Both the position numbers and the translations under genes were made by a program. DNA of 64,000 nt from an uncultured Dorea sp. (lineage in GTDB: Bacteria > Bacillota > Clostridia > Lachnospirales > Lachnospiraceae), in assembly GCA_945870325.1 (NCBI GenBank), contig CAMBRQ010000005.1:1-64000 (forward strand). Direction: 5' to 3'. The notes under the pieces are model-generated. The model was given only the letters and a program-made list of their open reading frames with translations. It did not search any database and was not told the origin of the DNA. Below are positions 8,562 to 18,384 of this stretch, piece by piece. Positions within the stretch are counted from its first letter, which is position 1. The number at the start of each line of letters is the position of its first letter.

Positions 8562-9011
8562 ATGAAGGTAAACAGGCATGCAAAGATTATAGAACTGATC
8601 AATAAGTATCATATAGAGACGCAGGAAGAACTGGCAGAGTATCTGAACAAAGAAGGGTTCAAGGTTACGCAGGCGACGGTATCAAGGGATATCAGGGATC
8701 TGAAACTGACTAAAGTGCCTGATGAGAACGGCAAGCAGCGTTATGCTGTCCACCAGAGTGCAGAAAATGGCATGAGCGAGAAGTATATCCGTGTATTAAA
8801 GGACGGATATATTTCTATGGATATGGCACAGAATATCCTGGTGATCAAGACGGTATCCGGTATGGCAATGGCGGTGTGTGCAGCCATTGATGCGATGAAA
8901 TGGAATGAAGTGGTAGGAAGTATTGCCGGAGACGATACGATCATGTGCGCCATCAGAAGCGTTGATGATACAGTGAAAGTTATGGACAAGATCAGCAAGA
9001 TTGTCTTATAG
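8562..9011 (+). CDS. argR: Arginine repressor ArgR/AhrC
   Basis: 149 aa. The N-terminal winged helix carries 'QEELAEYLNKEGFKVTQATVSRDI' with RDLKLTK; the C-terminal hexamerisation and arginine-binding domain ends in GSIAGDDTIMCAIR. Expected to repress arginine biosynthesis and to activate catabolism when arginine is high. No ARG box was located with confidence in this window. Sits in the operon in the same place as Bacillus ahrC, just before recN. Confidence 0.95.
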   Translation: MKVNRHAKIIELINKYHIETQEELAEYLNKEGFKVTQATVSRDIRDLKLTKVPDENGKQRYAVHQSAENGMSEKYIRVLKDGYISMDMAQNILVIKTVSGMAMAVCAAIDAMKWNEVVGSIAGDDTIMCAIRSVDDTVKVMDKISKIVL

Positions 9012-9040
9012 CAAAGGGAACTTTGTTCAAGGGGGCAAAA

Positions 9041-10735
9041 ATGTTACAGAATTTACATGTAAAGAATCTGGCATTAATTGATGAGATAGAAGTAGAATTC
9101 CAGGATGGACTTAATATCCTTACCGGAGAGACCGGAGCAGGGAAATCAATCATACTCGGATCTGTGAACCTGGCGCTGGGCGGGCGATATTCGAAGGATA
9201 TCCTGCGGCAGGGCGCAGAGTACGGCTTTGTGGAACTGACATTTCTGGTGGAGAATGAGCATCAGATCGATAAATTAAAAGAAATGGATATCTATCCGGA
9301 AGAGGGAATCGTGACTCTTAGCAGAAGAATCATGCCTGGAAGAAGTGTCAGCAGGATCAACGGAGAGACGGTACAGATGGCAGCGCTTAAGGAGGCTGCA
9401 TCCATACTGATTGATATTCATGGACAACACGAGCACCAGTCCTTGTTATACAAGAAGAATCATCTGGGGATTGTAGATGCTTATGCGAGAGAGTCGATTG
9501 CAGATGTGAAGCAGAAGACTGCACAAGCATATCATGAGTATAAGGCATGTGAGAAAGAATTAAAAGAAGCGGCAACAGACGAGGCGCAAAGAGCCAAGGA
9601 ACTTTCATTCCTTCGTTTTGAAGTGGAGGAGATTCAGAATGCGGATCTGAAAGATGGAGAAGACGAGGATCTGGAAGTGCTCTACCGGCGTATGGCGAAC
9701 AGTAAGAAGATTGCAGATAGTGTTGGTGAAGCGTATACATATACCAGTGGAGGAAATGATAATGCAAGTGAAGGCTTGAGCCGTGCCATTCGCGCCATGT
9801 CAGAGATTACGGATTATGATGAGAAGGCTTCCAAGTTATACGATCAGTTGGTGGAGATTGACAGTCTGCTGAATGATTTTAATCGGGAACTTGCAGAATA
9901 CAGCAGGGAATGTGAATTCTCAGACGAAGAGTTCTATGAGACAGAGAATCGTTTGAACGAAATCAATCATCTCAAGACAAAGTATGGCAGTACGATTGAG
10001 AAAATATGCAGTTACTGTGCAAAACAGGAGGAAAGAATACAGATTCTGGAAGACTATGATCATTATATGGAGCAACTGCGGAAACATTTGGAGCAGACGG
10101 AAGAAATCTTCAGAAAATCTGCACAGAAACTGTCAAAACTTCGTAAAAAACAAGCGGAGATCTTAGAACTGGCAATTGAAGATGGATTAAAAGAACTGAA
10201 TTTTGAAGATGTTAGATTCCAGATTCATTTTGAAGAGACGAAAGGCTATACGGCAGAAGGGATTGACGATATCGAATTCATGATATCCTTGAATCCGGGA
10301 CAGCCATTAAAACCATTGGCGAATGTTGCTTCCGGCGGAGAATTGTCCAGAATTATGCTGGCGATTAAAACGGTAATGGCAGAGCGTGATGATATCGAGA
10401 CTCTGATCTTTGATGAGATTGATGTAGGAATCAGCGGAAGAACTGCGCAGAAAGTATCTGAAAAGATGGCAGTGATTGGCAGAAGGCATCAGGTGATCTG
10501 TATTACGCATCTGGCGCAGATTGCTGCTATGGCAGATCATCATTATCTGATCGAGAAGGCAACAACAGAAGGAATTACCAGAACCAGTATCTGTGCATTA
10601 CCAGAAGATCAGTCTATTAACGAACTTGCAAGAATTCTCGGAGGAGCGAAGATTACAGATACAGTGATTCAGAGCGCAGTTGAGATGAGAGAACTTGCAA
10701 AACAGACGAAAAACAACCAATATCAACCAGAGTAA
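9041..10735 (+). CDS. recN: DNA repair protein RecN
   Basis: SMC-like ATPase acting early in double-strand break repair, about 564 aa. Walker A GETGAGKSIILGSV lies near residue 30; long coiled-coil arms occupy about 150-380; the ABC signature SGGELSRIMLAIK and Walker B LIFDEIDVGISGRTA lie near the C-terminal head. The ATG at 9041 follows AAGGGGG; the upstream TTG at 9023 would place that site inside the coding region. Last gene of the asp23 operon, followed by a clear terminator. Confidence 0.96.
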   Translation: MLQNLHVKNLALIDEIEVEFQDGLNILTGETGAGKSIILGSVNLALGGRYSKDILRQGAEYGFVELTFLVENEHQIDKLKEMDIYPEEGIVTLSRRIMPGRSVSRINGETVQMAALKEAASILIDIHGQHEHQSLLYKKNHLGIVDAYARESIADVKQKTAQAYHEYKACEKELKEAATDEAQRAKELSFLRFEVEEIQNADLKDGEDEDLEVLYRRMANSKKIADSVGEAYTYTSGGNDNASEGLSRAIRAMSEITDYDEKASKLYDQLVEIDSLLNDFNRELAEYSRECEFSDEEFYETENRLNEINHLKTKYGSTIEKICSYCAKQEERIQILEDYDHYMEQLRKHLEQTEEIFRKSAQKLSKLRKKQAEILELAIEDGLKELNFEDVRFQIHFEETKGYTAEGIDDIEFMISLNPGQPLKPLANVASGGELSRIMLAIKTVMAERDDIETLIFDEIDVGISGRTAQKVSEKMAVIGRRHQVICITHLAQIAAMADHHYLIEKATTEGITRTSICALPEDQSINELARILGGAKITDTVIQSAVEMRELAKQTKNNQYQPE

Positions 10736-10758
10736 ATTCATAGAAAATCTCACATAAT

Positions 10759-10794
10759 AAGATAGGTATCCAAAGCCGGATATCTATCTTTTTT
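10759..10794 (+). terminator. Rho-independent terminator after recN
   Basis: A 13-bp stem with one G-U pair (10759-10771 with 10778-10790) and a 6-nt loop is followed by a run of T (10789-10794). It separates recN from spoIVB, so spoIVB likely has its own, possibly sporulation-specific, promoter. Confidence 0.85.
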
Positions 10795-10823
10795 AGTACT
10801 TGAATAAAAAGCGAGGTTTTAAG

Positions 10824-11891
10824 ATGAGAAAATACTGGTATCGCAGAATCCTGATCATGGTTCTTGCATTCACAATTGCGGTAGGAGGCGGTTATTGCAT
10901 CATTGAAGCGCAGCAAAATAAGATGCAAAGAGAAGTAAATGCCGAGACTACTTCGAATAATATGGTAATTCCGGGAGGAATGCCGATTGGCATCTATCTG
11001 GAGACAGAAGGTGTGATGGTGCTGGGGACAGATGCTATTACTGCAGAGGATGGCATGGAATATGAGCCAGCTGCACATCTGGTGAAGGCTGGCGATTATA
11101 TTGTTGCACTCAATGATACAAAAATTAACAGCAAATCAGAACTTCAGGAAGTCATTAAAGAACTAAATGGTGAAGAGATAGTTCTGAGAGTGCGGCGAAC
11201 GGATGAGTATATGAATATCCGGATGAAGCCGGTGCGATGCAGTGCAAAAGAATGCAAATTAGGAATCTGGGTCAGGGACAATGCGCAGGGGCTTGGAACC
11301 ATTACATTCCTGAATGCAGACAGTCAGTTTGGTGCATTAGGGCATGGAATCCATGATGTGGATACCAATACCTTGCTGGAAATTAATGATGGAACCGTTT
11401 ATGAGACCAGTATCAAGGATATCCAGAAAGGAGAGAGCGGTACGCCAGGGGGGATGGAAGGAATCATTGTCTATAATAATTATAATGTGCTTGGTAGTAT
11501 TACAAAGAATACAGATTGCGGTATCTTCGGAAGAATCGATCGGATTGACGCGCTGTTTACCGACCAGACGCCGATAGAGACGGCAGCAAAAGATGAGATA
11601 GAAGAAGGTCCTGCCAAGATCCGCTGTGCAGTAGAAGGAAAAGTGAAAAACTATGATATTCGTATTACAAAAATCGACAAAAATACAGACGAAGTGAATA
11701 AAGGAATTGTAATCGAAGTGACGGATGAAAAACTTCTTGAGGTAACCGGAGGAATCGTCCAGGGCATGAGCGGAAGCCCGATTATACAGAATGGCAAGCT
11801 GGTCGGGGCAGTAACCCATGTGTTCGTTCAGGACTCCACAAAGGGATATGGCATATTCATAGAGGATATGCTGAAGAATGTCGATTTGTGA
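10824..11891 (+). CDS. spoIVB: SpoIVB sporulation signalling serine peptidase
   Basis: About 355 aa. It is secreted from the forespore and triggers pro-sigma-K processing in the SpoIVB family's model organism. An N-terminal membrane anchor (YWYRRILIMVLAFTIAVGGGY, residues about 4-24) is followed by a PDZ domain (about 90-140). The S55 peptidase domain has GALGHGIHDVDT supplying the catalytic His and QGMSGSPIIQNGKLVGAVTH the nucleophilic Ser. The ATG at 10824 has GCGAGG upstream; the TTG at 10800 is unlikely. Same place before spo0A as in Bacillus. Confidence 0.94.
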   Translation: MRKYWYRRILIMVLAFTIAVGGGYCIIEAQQNKMQREVNAETTSNNMVIPGGMPIGIYLETEGVMVLGTDAITAEDGMEYEPAAHLVKAGDYIVALNDTKINSKSELQEVIKELNGEEIVLRVRRTDEYMNIRMKPVRCSAKECKLGIWVRDNAQGLGTITFLNADSQFGALGHGIHDVDTNTLLEINDGTVYETSIKDIQKGESGTPGGMEGIIVYNNYNVLGSITKNTDCGIFGRIDRIDALFTDQTPIETAAKDEIEEGPAKIRCAVEGKVKNYDIRITKIDKNTDEVNKGIVIEVTDEKLLEVTGGIVQGMSGSPIIQNGKLVGAVTHVFVQDSTKGYGIFIEDMLKNVDL

Positions 11892-11897
11892 AAATAA

Positions 11898-11962
11898 TGT
11901 CGATATAGGTCAAGTTTTTACGACAGCAATTTCTTGCTTTGCAATATGCCAAATTATATAAT
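11898..11962 (+). promoter_or_regulatory. spo0A promoter with 0A-box-like sites
   Basis: A vegetative promoter TTGCTT (11934-11939), 17 nt, TATAAT (11957-11962) lies upstream of spo0A. Just above it are TGTCGAT (11898-11904) and, on the opposite strand, TGTCGTA (11919-11925). Each differs by one base from the Spo0A box TGTCGAA. A weaker CGTCGAG-like word on the minus strand lies around 11966-11972. The arrangement suggests autoregulation, known for spo0A in Bacillus; here it is inferred from sequence only. Confidence 0.5.
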
Positions 11963-12008
11963 TTATCTCGACGGTTTTTGATGTAAGGAAAGGAGGCATT
12001 GCGTAAAA

Positions 12009-12800
12009 ATGGGAGAGATAAACGTGGCAATAGCCGACGACAATGAAAGAATCCTGGACTTGCTTGGCGAAATCATAAGCAGTGACCAAGACCTTAGATT
12101 AGTCGGAAAGGCGAACAATGGGGAGGATATGTATCAGCTGATCAAGGAAAAACAGCCAGATGTTGTGTTATTAGACCTGATTATGCCGAAGATGGACGGC
12201 TTGAGTGTCATGGAAATGGTCAGCAGCGACAAAGAACTGAAGAAACATCCTGATTTTATTGTCGTAACGGCAGTGGGACAGGAACGGATTACAGAAGATG
12301 CGTTTAAGAAGGGAGCAAGTTACTATATCATGAAGCCCTTCAATAACGAGGTGATATTGAACCGGATCAAACATGCGAACAAAGTGGTAAGACATGAATT
12401 GAAACTTCAGACGACATCAGGCGCTGCGCAGGATACAACACCGGAGGTGAACCTTGAGAACCGTGTGACAGATATGATCCATGAGATCGGCATCCCGGCG
12501 CATATCAAGGGTTATCATTATCTCAGAGACGCAATCATGATGGCAGTGGAAGATATGGATGTGCTGAATGCAATTACAAAAGTACTGTATCCGACTGTCG
12601 CAAAGAAACATCAGACAACAGCAAGCAGAGTAGAACGTGCGATACGCCATGCCATAGAGGTTGCATGGAGCAGAGGAAAACTAGATACACTGGATGAATT
12701 ATTCGGCTATACAGTAAGCAATGGGAAGGGAAAACCTACGAATTCCGAGTTTATTGCATTAATTGCAGATACAATAAGATTAGAATATAAAAATAGATAA
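12009..12800 (+). CDS. spo0A: Sporulation master regulator Spo0A
   Basis: 263 aa. Receiver domain (1-125) with acidic pocket AIADDNE (DD at about 10-11), phospho-acceptor Asp in [13 protein letters not shown] (about 56) and the lysine in YIMKPF. The C-terminal Spo0A DNA-binding domain carries the conserved recognition helix segment [20 protein letters not shown]. Phosphorylated Spo0A commits the cell to sporulation. AGGAGG stands 12-17 nt upstream of the start. Its presence marks the organism as an endospore former or a descendant of one. Confidence 0.97.
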   Translation: MGEINVAIADDNERILDLLGEIISSDQDLRLVGKANNGEDMYQLIKEKQPDVVLLDLIMPKMDGLSVMEMVSSDKELKKHPDFIVVTAVGQERITEDAFKKGASYYIMKPFNNEVILNRIKHANKVVRHELKLQTTSGAAQDTTPEVNLENRVTDMIHEIGIPAHIKGYHYLRDAIMMAVEDMDVLNAITKVLYPTVAKKHQTTASRVERAIRHAIEVAWSRGKLDTLDELFGYTVSNGKGKPTNSEFIALIADTIRLEYKNR

Positions 12801-12867
12801 ATACTTTTCTTCTGAAAAAAAATAATGTATAATAAGCATATATTTTGTGAGTTTTGGAGGAAAAAAT

Positions 12868-14304
12868 ATGAAAAAAATACTATTTGCGGCGTCAGAATCG
12901 GTACCTTTCATTAAAACAGGGGGACTTGCAGACGTAGTTGGTTCCTTGCCAAAATATTTCGACAAAGAAAAATATGATGTTCGTGTTATGCTGCCGAAAT
13001 ATATGTGTATGAAAGAAGAATGGAAAGAAAAACTGACTTACCATACACACTTCTATATGGATTTGAATTGGAGAAAGCAGTATGTAGGGGTGTTGATATA
13101 CGAATATGAAGGAATTACATTCTATTTTATAGATAATGAGTACTATTTTAACGGCTTTGCACCATACGGCGATATGTATGCGGATATTGAGAAATTCGCA
13201 TTTTTCTCCAAAGCAGTGCTGAGTGCTTTGCCGGTGATCGATTTCAGACCTGACATTATTCACTGTCATGACTGGCAGACCGGACTGATTCCGGTATATC
13301 TGGATAATTTCCGTTTTGGCAATGAATGGTATCGCGGTATTAAGACGATCATGACCATACATAACCTGAAGTTCCAGGGAACATGGGATGCGAAGAGAGT
13401 CCGAGACATTACAGGGCTTCCGCAGTATTATTTTGCACCGGATAAGTTAGAGGCTTACAAAGATGCCAACTATTTGAAGGGTGGAATCGTATATGCGGAC
13501 AGAATTACGACAGTAAGTAATTCTTATGCAGAAGAGATTAAGATGCCGTTTTATGGCGAGAGGCTGGATGGCTTGATGAATGCTCGCTCGAACTGTCTGT
13601 CAGGTATTGTTAACGGTATTGATTATGATGATTATGATCCGGCTACAGATACCAGGATTGAGAAGAACTATGATATTGAGAGTTTCAGGCGTGAGAAGGT
13701 AAAGAATAAGGTCGCGCTGCAGAAAGAACTGGGGCTTGAACAGGATCCTCATACAATGATGATCGGTATTGTATCCAGACTGACAGACCAGAAGGGATTC
13801 GATCTGGTTGCTTATGTGATGGATGAACTTTGCCAGGATGCAGTCCAGATTGTGGTACTTGGAACCGGCGAGGAGCAGTATGAGAATATGTTCCGTCACT
13901 TTGAATGGAAGTATCAGGGCAAGGTATCTGCGAATATCTACTATTCAGATCCGTTGTCTCACAAGATCTACGCATCCAGTGATGCATTCCTGATGCCTTC
14001 ACTGTTCGAACCTTGTGGACTTAGCCAGTTAATGAGTCTTCGTTATGGAACACTGCCAATCGTAAGAGAGACAGGCGGTCTTAGAGATACGGTAGAGCCA
14101 TACAACGAATATGAGAAGACTGGTACAGGATTCAGTTTCACGAATTACAACGCGCATGAGATGCTGGCAACTGTTCGCTATGCAGAACGCATCTATTATG
14201 ATAATAAGCGTGATTGGAATAAGATTGTAGAACGTGCCATGAGTCAGGATTTCTCATGGAAGAATTCTGCAAAACAGTATGAAGCGTTATATGATGGTAT
14301 GTAA
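12868..14304 (+). CDS. glgA: Glycogen synthase (ADP-glucose type, GT5)
   Basis: About 478 aa. Transfers glucose from ADP-glucose to growing alpha-1,4-glucan. N-terminal KTGGLADVVGSLPK (about residues 15-28) is the ADP-glucose-binding signature. CHDWQTGLIPVYL and the C-terminal PSLFEPCGLSQLMSLRYG with ETGGLRDTV are typical GT5 elements. The ATG at 12868 has TTGGAGG at good distance; the GTG at 12847 overlaps that site. It stands alone, without glgB/C/D beside it. Confidence 0.95.
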   Translation: MKKILFAASESVPFIKTGGLADVVGSLPKYFDKEKYDVRVMLPKYMCMKEEWKEKLTYHTHFYMDLNWRKQYVGVLIYEYEGITFYFIDNEYYFNGFAPYGDMYADIEKFAFFSKAVLSALPVIDFRPDIIHCHDWQTGLIPVYLDNFRFGNEWYRGIKTIMTIHNLKFQGTWDAKRVRDITGLPQYYFAPDKLEAYKDANYLKGGIVYADRITTVSNSYAEEIKMPFYGERLDGLMNARSNCLSGIVNGIDYDDYDPATDTRIEKNYDIESFRREKVKNKVALQKELGLEQDPHTMMIGIVSRLTDQKGFDLVAYVMDELCQDAVQIVVLGTGEEQYENMFRHFEWKYQGKVSANIYYSDPLSHKIYASSDAFLMPSLFEPCGLSQLMSLRYGTLPIVRETGGLRDTVEPYNEYEKTGTGFSFTNYNAHEMLATVRYAERIYYDNKRDWNKIVERAMSQDFSWKNSAKQYEALYDGM

Positions 14305-14389
14305 GACGCGTTAAAAGGCCGATTGTAGAAAGCCTTTAAGAATACAGGACAGCAAGAGATTACAAAAAGATAAGATATGGGGTAATGAC

Positions 14390-15259
14390 ATGAAGATTAG
14401 AGACATATTAAAGGAAAAGACACCGCATATTTCATTTGAAATATTTCCGCCTAAGACGGATGCGGGATATGACAGCGTTCTTGCGGCAACAGAAAAGATT
14501 GCTGCGTTAAAGCCGTCATTTATCAGTGTGACTTACGGTGCAGGCGGTGGTACAAGCAAGAATACCGTTAGCATTGCGTCACATATCAAGGATGATTTTG
14601 ATGTAACCAGTCTGGCGCATCTTACCTGCGTGTCTTCAACGAAAGATGAAGTGCATCAGGTAATTGAGCAGTTAAAAGAGAATGAGATTGAGAACATCTT
14701 AGCATTACGAGGAGATATCCCCAAAGGCAGGGAGTTCCCGCTTCCGAACCACTACAGATATGCATGTGAGTTGATCGAAGATATTAAGACCCAGGGCGAT
14801 TTCTGTATAGGAGCCGCCTGCTATCCGGAAGGTCATGTTGAGATGGAGCATAAGAAGGATGATATTATTAATCTGAAGCATAAAGTGGATTGCGGAGTAG
14901 ATTTCCTGACAACCCAGATGTTTTTTGATAATAATATTATGTATAATTTCCTTTATAGAATCAGAGAGAAGGGAATTGTCGTTCCGGTTCTTCCGGGTAT
15001 TATGCCGGTAACGAACAAGAAACAGATTGCAAGAATCGGCGGAATGTCTGGCACAGCTTTGCCGGAGAGGTTCCGTGCTATTGTGGATCGCTTTGGTGAT
15101 GATCCGAAAGCGATGCAGCAGGCAGGAATTGCATATGCGACAGATCAGATTATCGATCTGATTGCGAATGGTATTAACCATATTCACGTTTACTCTATGA
15201 ATAAGCCAGAGGTTGCTGAAGCAATTATGAGGAATCTTTCTGAGATTGTAAAATCATAA
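14390..15259 (+). CDS. metF: 5,10-Methylenetetrahydrofolate reductase
   Basis: 289 aa, bacterial MTHFR length. Reduces methylene-THF to methyl-THF, the methyl donor for methionine synthase. The N-terminal ISFEIFPPKTDAG (about 14-26) with the catalytic Glu, SVTYGAGGGT, LALRGDIP and the QMFFDN segment are family hallmarks. It heads a three-gene methionine cluster (metF, reactivation-domain protein, metH), with 29 nt to the next gene. Confidence 0.95.
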   Translation: MKIRDILKEKTPHISFEIFPPKTDAGYDSVLAATEKIAALKPSFISVTYGAGGGTSKNTVSIASHIKDDFDVTSLAHLTCVSSTKDEVHQVIEQLKENEIENILALRGDIPKGREFPLPNHYRYACELIEDIKTQGDFCIGAACYPEGHVEMEHKKDDIINLKHKVDCGVDFLTTQMFFDNNIMYNFLYRIREKGIVVPVLPGIMPVTNKKQIARIGGMSGTALPERFRAIVDRFGDDPKAMQQAGIAYATDQIIDLIANGINHIHVYSMNKPEVAEAIMRNLSEIVKS

Positions 15260-15288
15260 TCCTCTGAGGAAGGTAGAAGGACGAAACT

Positions 15289-15936
15289 ATGGACGCAAGG
15301 ACGAAAGAAGCGGTTCGTTACTTGGGATATGGAAACCATGCGGTAGATGATAGTACCCTTGCCCTCGTTGCCAGTTCCTTTGAGGAACTGGAGCGAACAA
15401 CAGGGAGGCGGATCATCTATCGCATTTTTGACGTATCTTTCAAGGATAGCGATCATCTGGAGATTGGAAAACTAGATATTGTAAGTAAAAACCTTGGAAA
15501 GAATCTGAAAGGCTGTCAAAGCGCAGTCGTGCTGGGTGCCACCCTCGGAGCAGGCGTAGACATGCTCTTACGCAAGTACGCCCTCACCGACATGGCAAGA
15601 GTCGTAGCCTTACAAGCCTGCGCCGCCGCCTTCTTAGAAGAATATTTGGACGAATACCAGGAAAAGATTCGAAAGGAAATGAAGGAACAGGGGCTATACC
15701 TAAGACCAAGATTCAGCCCCGGCTATGGAGATTTTTCGATTGAGCATCAAGAGATGATCCTTCGGATGTTAGACACTGCCAAAACTATAGGTCTAACCAT
15801 GACCGACAGCAGTATGCTAACTCCTACAAAATCTGTTACAGCAATCATAGGACTTAGCAAAAATAATGTCCCTTGCCATACAAAAGGGTGTGAATCCTGT
15901 AATAAGACAGATTGTACCTACCGCAGGAATCCATAA
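15289..15936 (+). CDS. Methionine synthase reactivation-domain-like protein
   Basis: 215 aa. Recognised as a stand-alone relative of the MetH C-terminal activation domain, which binds S-adenosylmethionine and reductively methylates inactive cob(II)alamin. Support: ALQACAAAFLEEYLDEYQEK, the RPRFSPGYGDFSIEHQ segment (about 142-157; RxxPGYG is the activation-domain motif) and a C-terminal Cys cluster CHTKGCESCNKTDC that might hold a metal. It lies between metF and a metH that lacks this domain, which fits a split enzyme. Confidence 0.8.
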   Translation: MDARTKEAVRYLGYGNHAVDDSTLALVASSFEELERTTGRRIIYRIFDVSFKDSDHLEIGKLDIVSKNLGKNLKGCQSAVVLGATLGAGVDMLLRKYALTDMARVVALQACAAAFLEEYLDEYQEKIRKEMKEQGLYLRPRFSPGYGDFSIEHQEMILRMLDTAKTIGLTMTDSSMLTPTKSVTAIIGLSKNNVPCHTKGCESCNKTDCTYRRNP

Positions 15937-15963
15937 AGTGAAGAACAACGAAGGAGTAGACAG

Positions 15964-18351
15964 ATGTTATTAGAGAGACTTGGAAAAGAATTATTATATT
16001 TTGATGGCGGAATGGGCACCCTGCTTCAATCCAAAGGCTTGAAGCCAGGTGAACTCCCTGAAGTCTGGAATCTGGAGCATACGGAAGAAATCATCGATAT
16101 CCACCGTCAATACTACGAGGCAGGCAGCGACATCGTACTAACCAATACTTTCGGTGCCAACGCCTTGAAATTCCACGATTCAAAATATGAGTTAAAAGAC
16201 ATTGTAACCAGAGCCGTGGCAAACGTCCAAGAAGCGGCAAAACGCGGCGTACATGACGGCAGAGAGGTCTATACGGCACTGGACGTAGGTCCTACCGGAA
16301 AACTACTGAAACCTATGGGAGATCTGGAATTTGAAGATGCGTATGAAGCATTTAAAGAAGTAATGCAATACGGAGAAGCGGCGGGTGCCGACCTTATCCA
16401 TATCGAGACCATGAGTGACACTTATGAAGTGAAAGCAGCAGTATTGGCAGCAAAAGAGAACACCCATCTTCCGGTATTTGCTACGATGATTTTCGATGAA
16501 AAAGGAAAACTTCTGACAGGCGGAGATGTTCCAAGTGTGGTTGCCATGTTAGAAGGACTTCGGGTAGATGCACTGGGAATCAATTGTGGTATGGGTCCGG
16601 AACAGATGATTCCGATTCTGGAGGATATTCTTAAATTCACCTCTATACCAGTGATCGTAAAGCCTAATGCAGGTCTTCCAAAACAGCGGGATGGAGAAGT
16701 GTATTATGATGTCGACCCTGAGCAATTCGCACTTACTATGCAGAAAATTCTTAGCATGGGAGCCAGTGTGATTGGTGGATGCTGTGGAACGACACCGGCA
16801 CACATTCAGGCGATGATCAGGGGAATTCCGTCAAGAGTGATAAAGATGCCAGAGGCAAAGAACCAGACTATAGTTTCTTCGTATGGAAAGGCAGTAGTTC
16901 TTGGAGGTAAGCCGGTAATCATAGGAGAACGGATCAATCCTACCGGAAAGAAGAAGTTCAAGCAGGCGCTAAAGGAGCATGATCTGGATTATATTCTGAA
17001 AGAAGGAATCACGCAGCAGGATAAGGGCGCTCATATCCTGGATGTGAACGTAGGACTTCCGGATATTGATGAAGTAGCGATGATGCGAGAGGTTGTGACC
17101 GAATTGCAGAGCGTGACAAGTCTTCCTCTACAGATTGATACGGTGGACATAGAAGCCATGGAAGCAGCCATGCGGATCTATAATGGCAAGCCGATGGTCA
17201 ATTCGGTGAATGGCAAGCAGGAATCTATGGATGCAGTATTTCCACTGATTCAAAAATACGGTGGTGTAGTGATTGGACTTACAATTGATGAAGATGGAAT
17301 CCCTACAACGCCGGAAGGAAGAATCCGGATTGCAGGCAAGATTATCGAGGAAGCGAAGAAGTATGGCATTGATAAGAAGGATATCGTAATTGATGTTCTG
17401 GCTATGACGATCAGTTCAGAGCCGGAAGGCGCCAAGACGACGCTGACAGCATTAAAAGGTGTCCATGAGACTTATGGCGTATGTACGGTACTTGGAGTAT
17501 CGAATATTTCATTTGGACTTCCTTACCGTCCGGCAATTAATTCGAATTTCTATACGATGGCAATGCAGAATGGCTTAAGTGCAGGTATCATTAATCCATC
17601 TTCAGAAGATATGATGCGTTCTTATTATTCTTTCTGTGCACTGATGAATTATGATGAGAACTGCGAAGCGTATATCAGCCAGTATGGAAATCAGCAGGCG
17701 GCTGTACCTCAGGCGAAAGCAGTAGAGATGACTTTGAAAACTGCCATCGAAAAGGGACTGAAGGAAGAAGCACATCATGCTACTCTGGAATTGTTAAAAA
17801 CAAAAGCGCCACTGGAAATCATTAACCAATACCTAATTCCGGCACTGGATGTTGTGGGAAAAGGATTCGAGAAAGGAACAGTGTTCCTTCCGCAATTATT
17901 GATGAGTGCAGACTCAGCCAAGATTGCGTTTGCCGTATTAAAAGATGTGCTGGCACAGGATGGAAATGATGTCCGGAAGAAGGATAAAATCATATTGGCA
18001 ACCGTCAAAGGAGATATTCACGATATCGGTAAGAATATTGTGAAGGTTTTGCTTGAGAACTATAGTTTTGATGTCATTGATCTGGGCAAAGATGTCCCGC
18101 CGGAAACCATTGTAGAAAAAGCCATTGAAGAAGATGTAAGGCTGGTCGGTTTAAGTGCGCTGATGACGACCACGGTGGTAAGCATGGAGGATACGATCAA
18201 ATTGCTGCGCAAGCGCAAGCCGGAATGTAAAGTCATGGTAGGAGGAGCAGTACTGAATCAGGAATATGCGGATATGATAGGGGCAGATTTCTATGGAAAA
18301 GATGCGATGCAGTCTGTATACTATGCTCAGAGCATATTTGATGGAAACTAA
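15964..18351 (+). CDS. metH: Cobalamin-dependent methionine synthase, short form
   Basis: 795 aa, about 430 shorter than the E. coli enzyme. Homocysteine domain (1-290) with zinc ligands in INCGMGP and GGCCGTTP. Pterin-binding domain (about 315-580) begins at IGERINPTGKKKFKQAL. Then follow the four-helix cap and B12-binding domain, with GDIHDIGKNIVKVLLENY holding the cobalt-ligating His. There is no C-terminal reactivation domain; the gene just upstream probably supplies it. Preceded by an AGGAG site. Confidence 0.95.
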   Translation: MLLERLGKELLYFDGGMGTLLQSKGLKPGELPEVWNLEHTEEIIDIHRQYYEAGSDIVLTNTFGANALKFHDSKYELKDIVTRAVANVQEAAKRGVHDGREVYTALDVGPTGKLLKPMGDLEFEDAYEAFKEVMQYGEAAGADLIHIETMSDTYEVKAAVLAAKENTHLPVFATMIFDEKGKLLTGGDVPSVVAMLEGLRVDALGINCGMGPEQMIPILEDILKFTSIPVIVKPNAGLPKQRDGEVYYDVDPEQFALTMQKILSMGASVIGGCCGTTPAHIQAMIRGIPSRVIKMPEAKNQTIVSSYGKAVVLGGKPVIIGERINPTGKKKFKQALKEHDLDYILKEGITQQDKGAHILDVNVGLPDIDEVAMMREVVTELQSVTSLPLQIDTVDIEAMEAAMRIYNGKPMVNSVNGKQESMDAVFPLIQKYGGVVIGLTIDEDGIPTTPEGRIRIAGKIIEEAKKYGIDKKDIVIDVLAMTISSEPEGAKTTLTALKGVHETYGVCTVLGVSNISFGLPYRPAINSNFYTMAMQNGLSAGIINPSSEDMMRSYYSFCALMNYDENCEAYISQYGNQQAAVPQAKAVEMTLKTAIEKGLKEEAHHATLELLKTKAPLEIINQYLIPALDVVGKGFEKGTVFLPQLLMSADSAKIAFAVLKDVLAQDGNDVRKKDKIILATVKGDIHDIGKNIVKVLLENYSFDVIDLGKDVPPETIVEKAIEEDVRLVGLSALMTTTVVSMEDTIKLLRKRKPECKVMVGGAVLNQEYADMIGADFYGKDAMQSVYYAQSIFDGN

Positions 18352-18384
18352 GAATAGAATTATGTACAAAAAAAGGAGAAAATT

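Noticed and set aside
14305..14389. Terminator or SAM riboswitch between glgA and metF
   Set aside because: Only a weak AAAGGC/GCCTTT hairpin without U-tract; no SAM aptamer elements.
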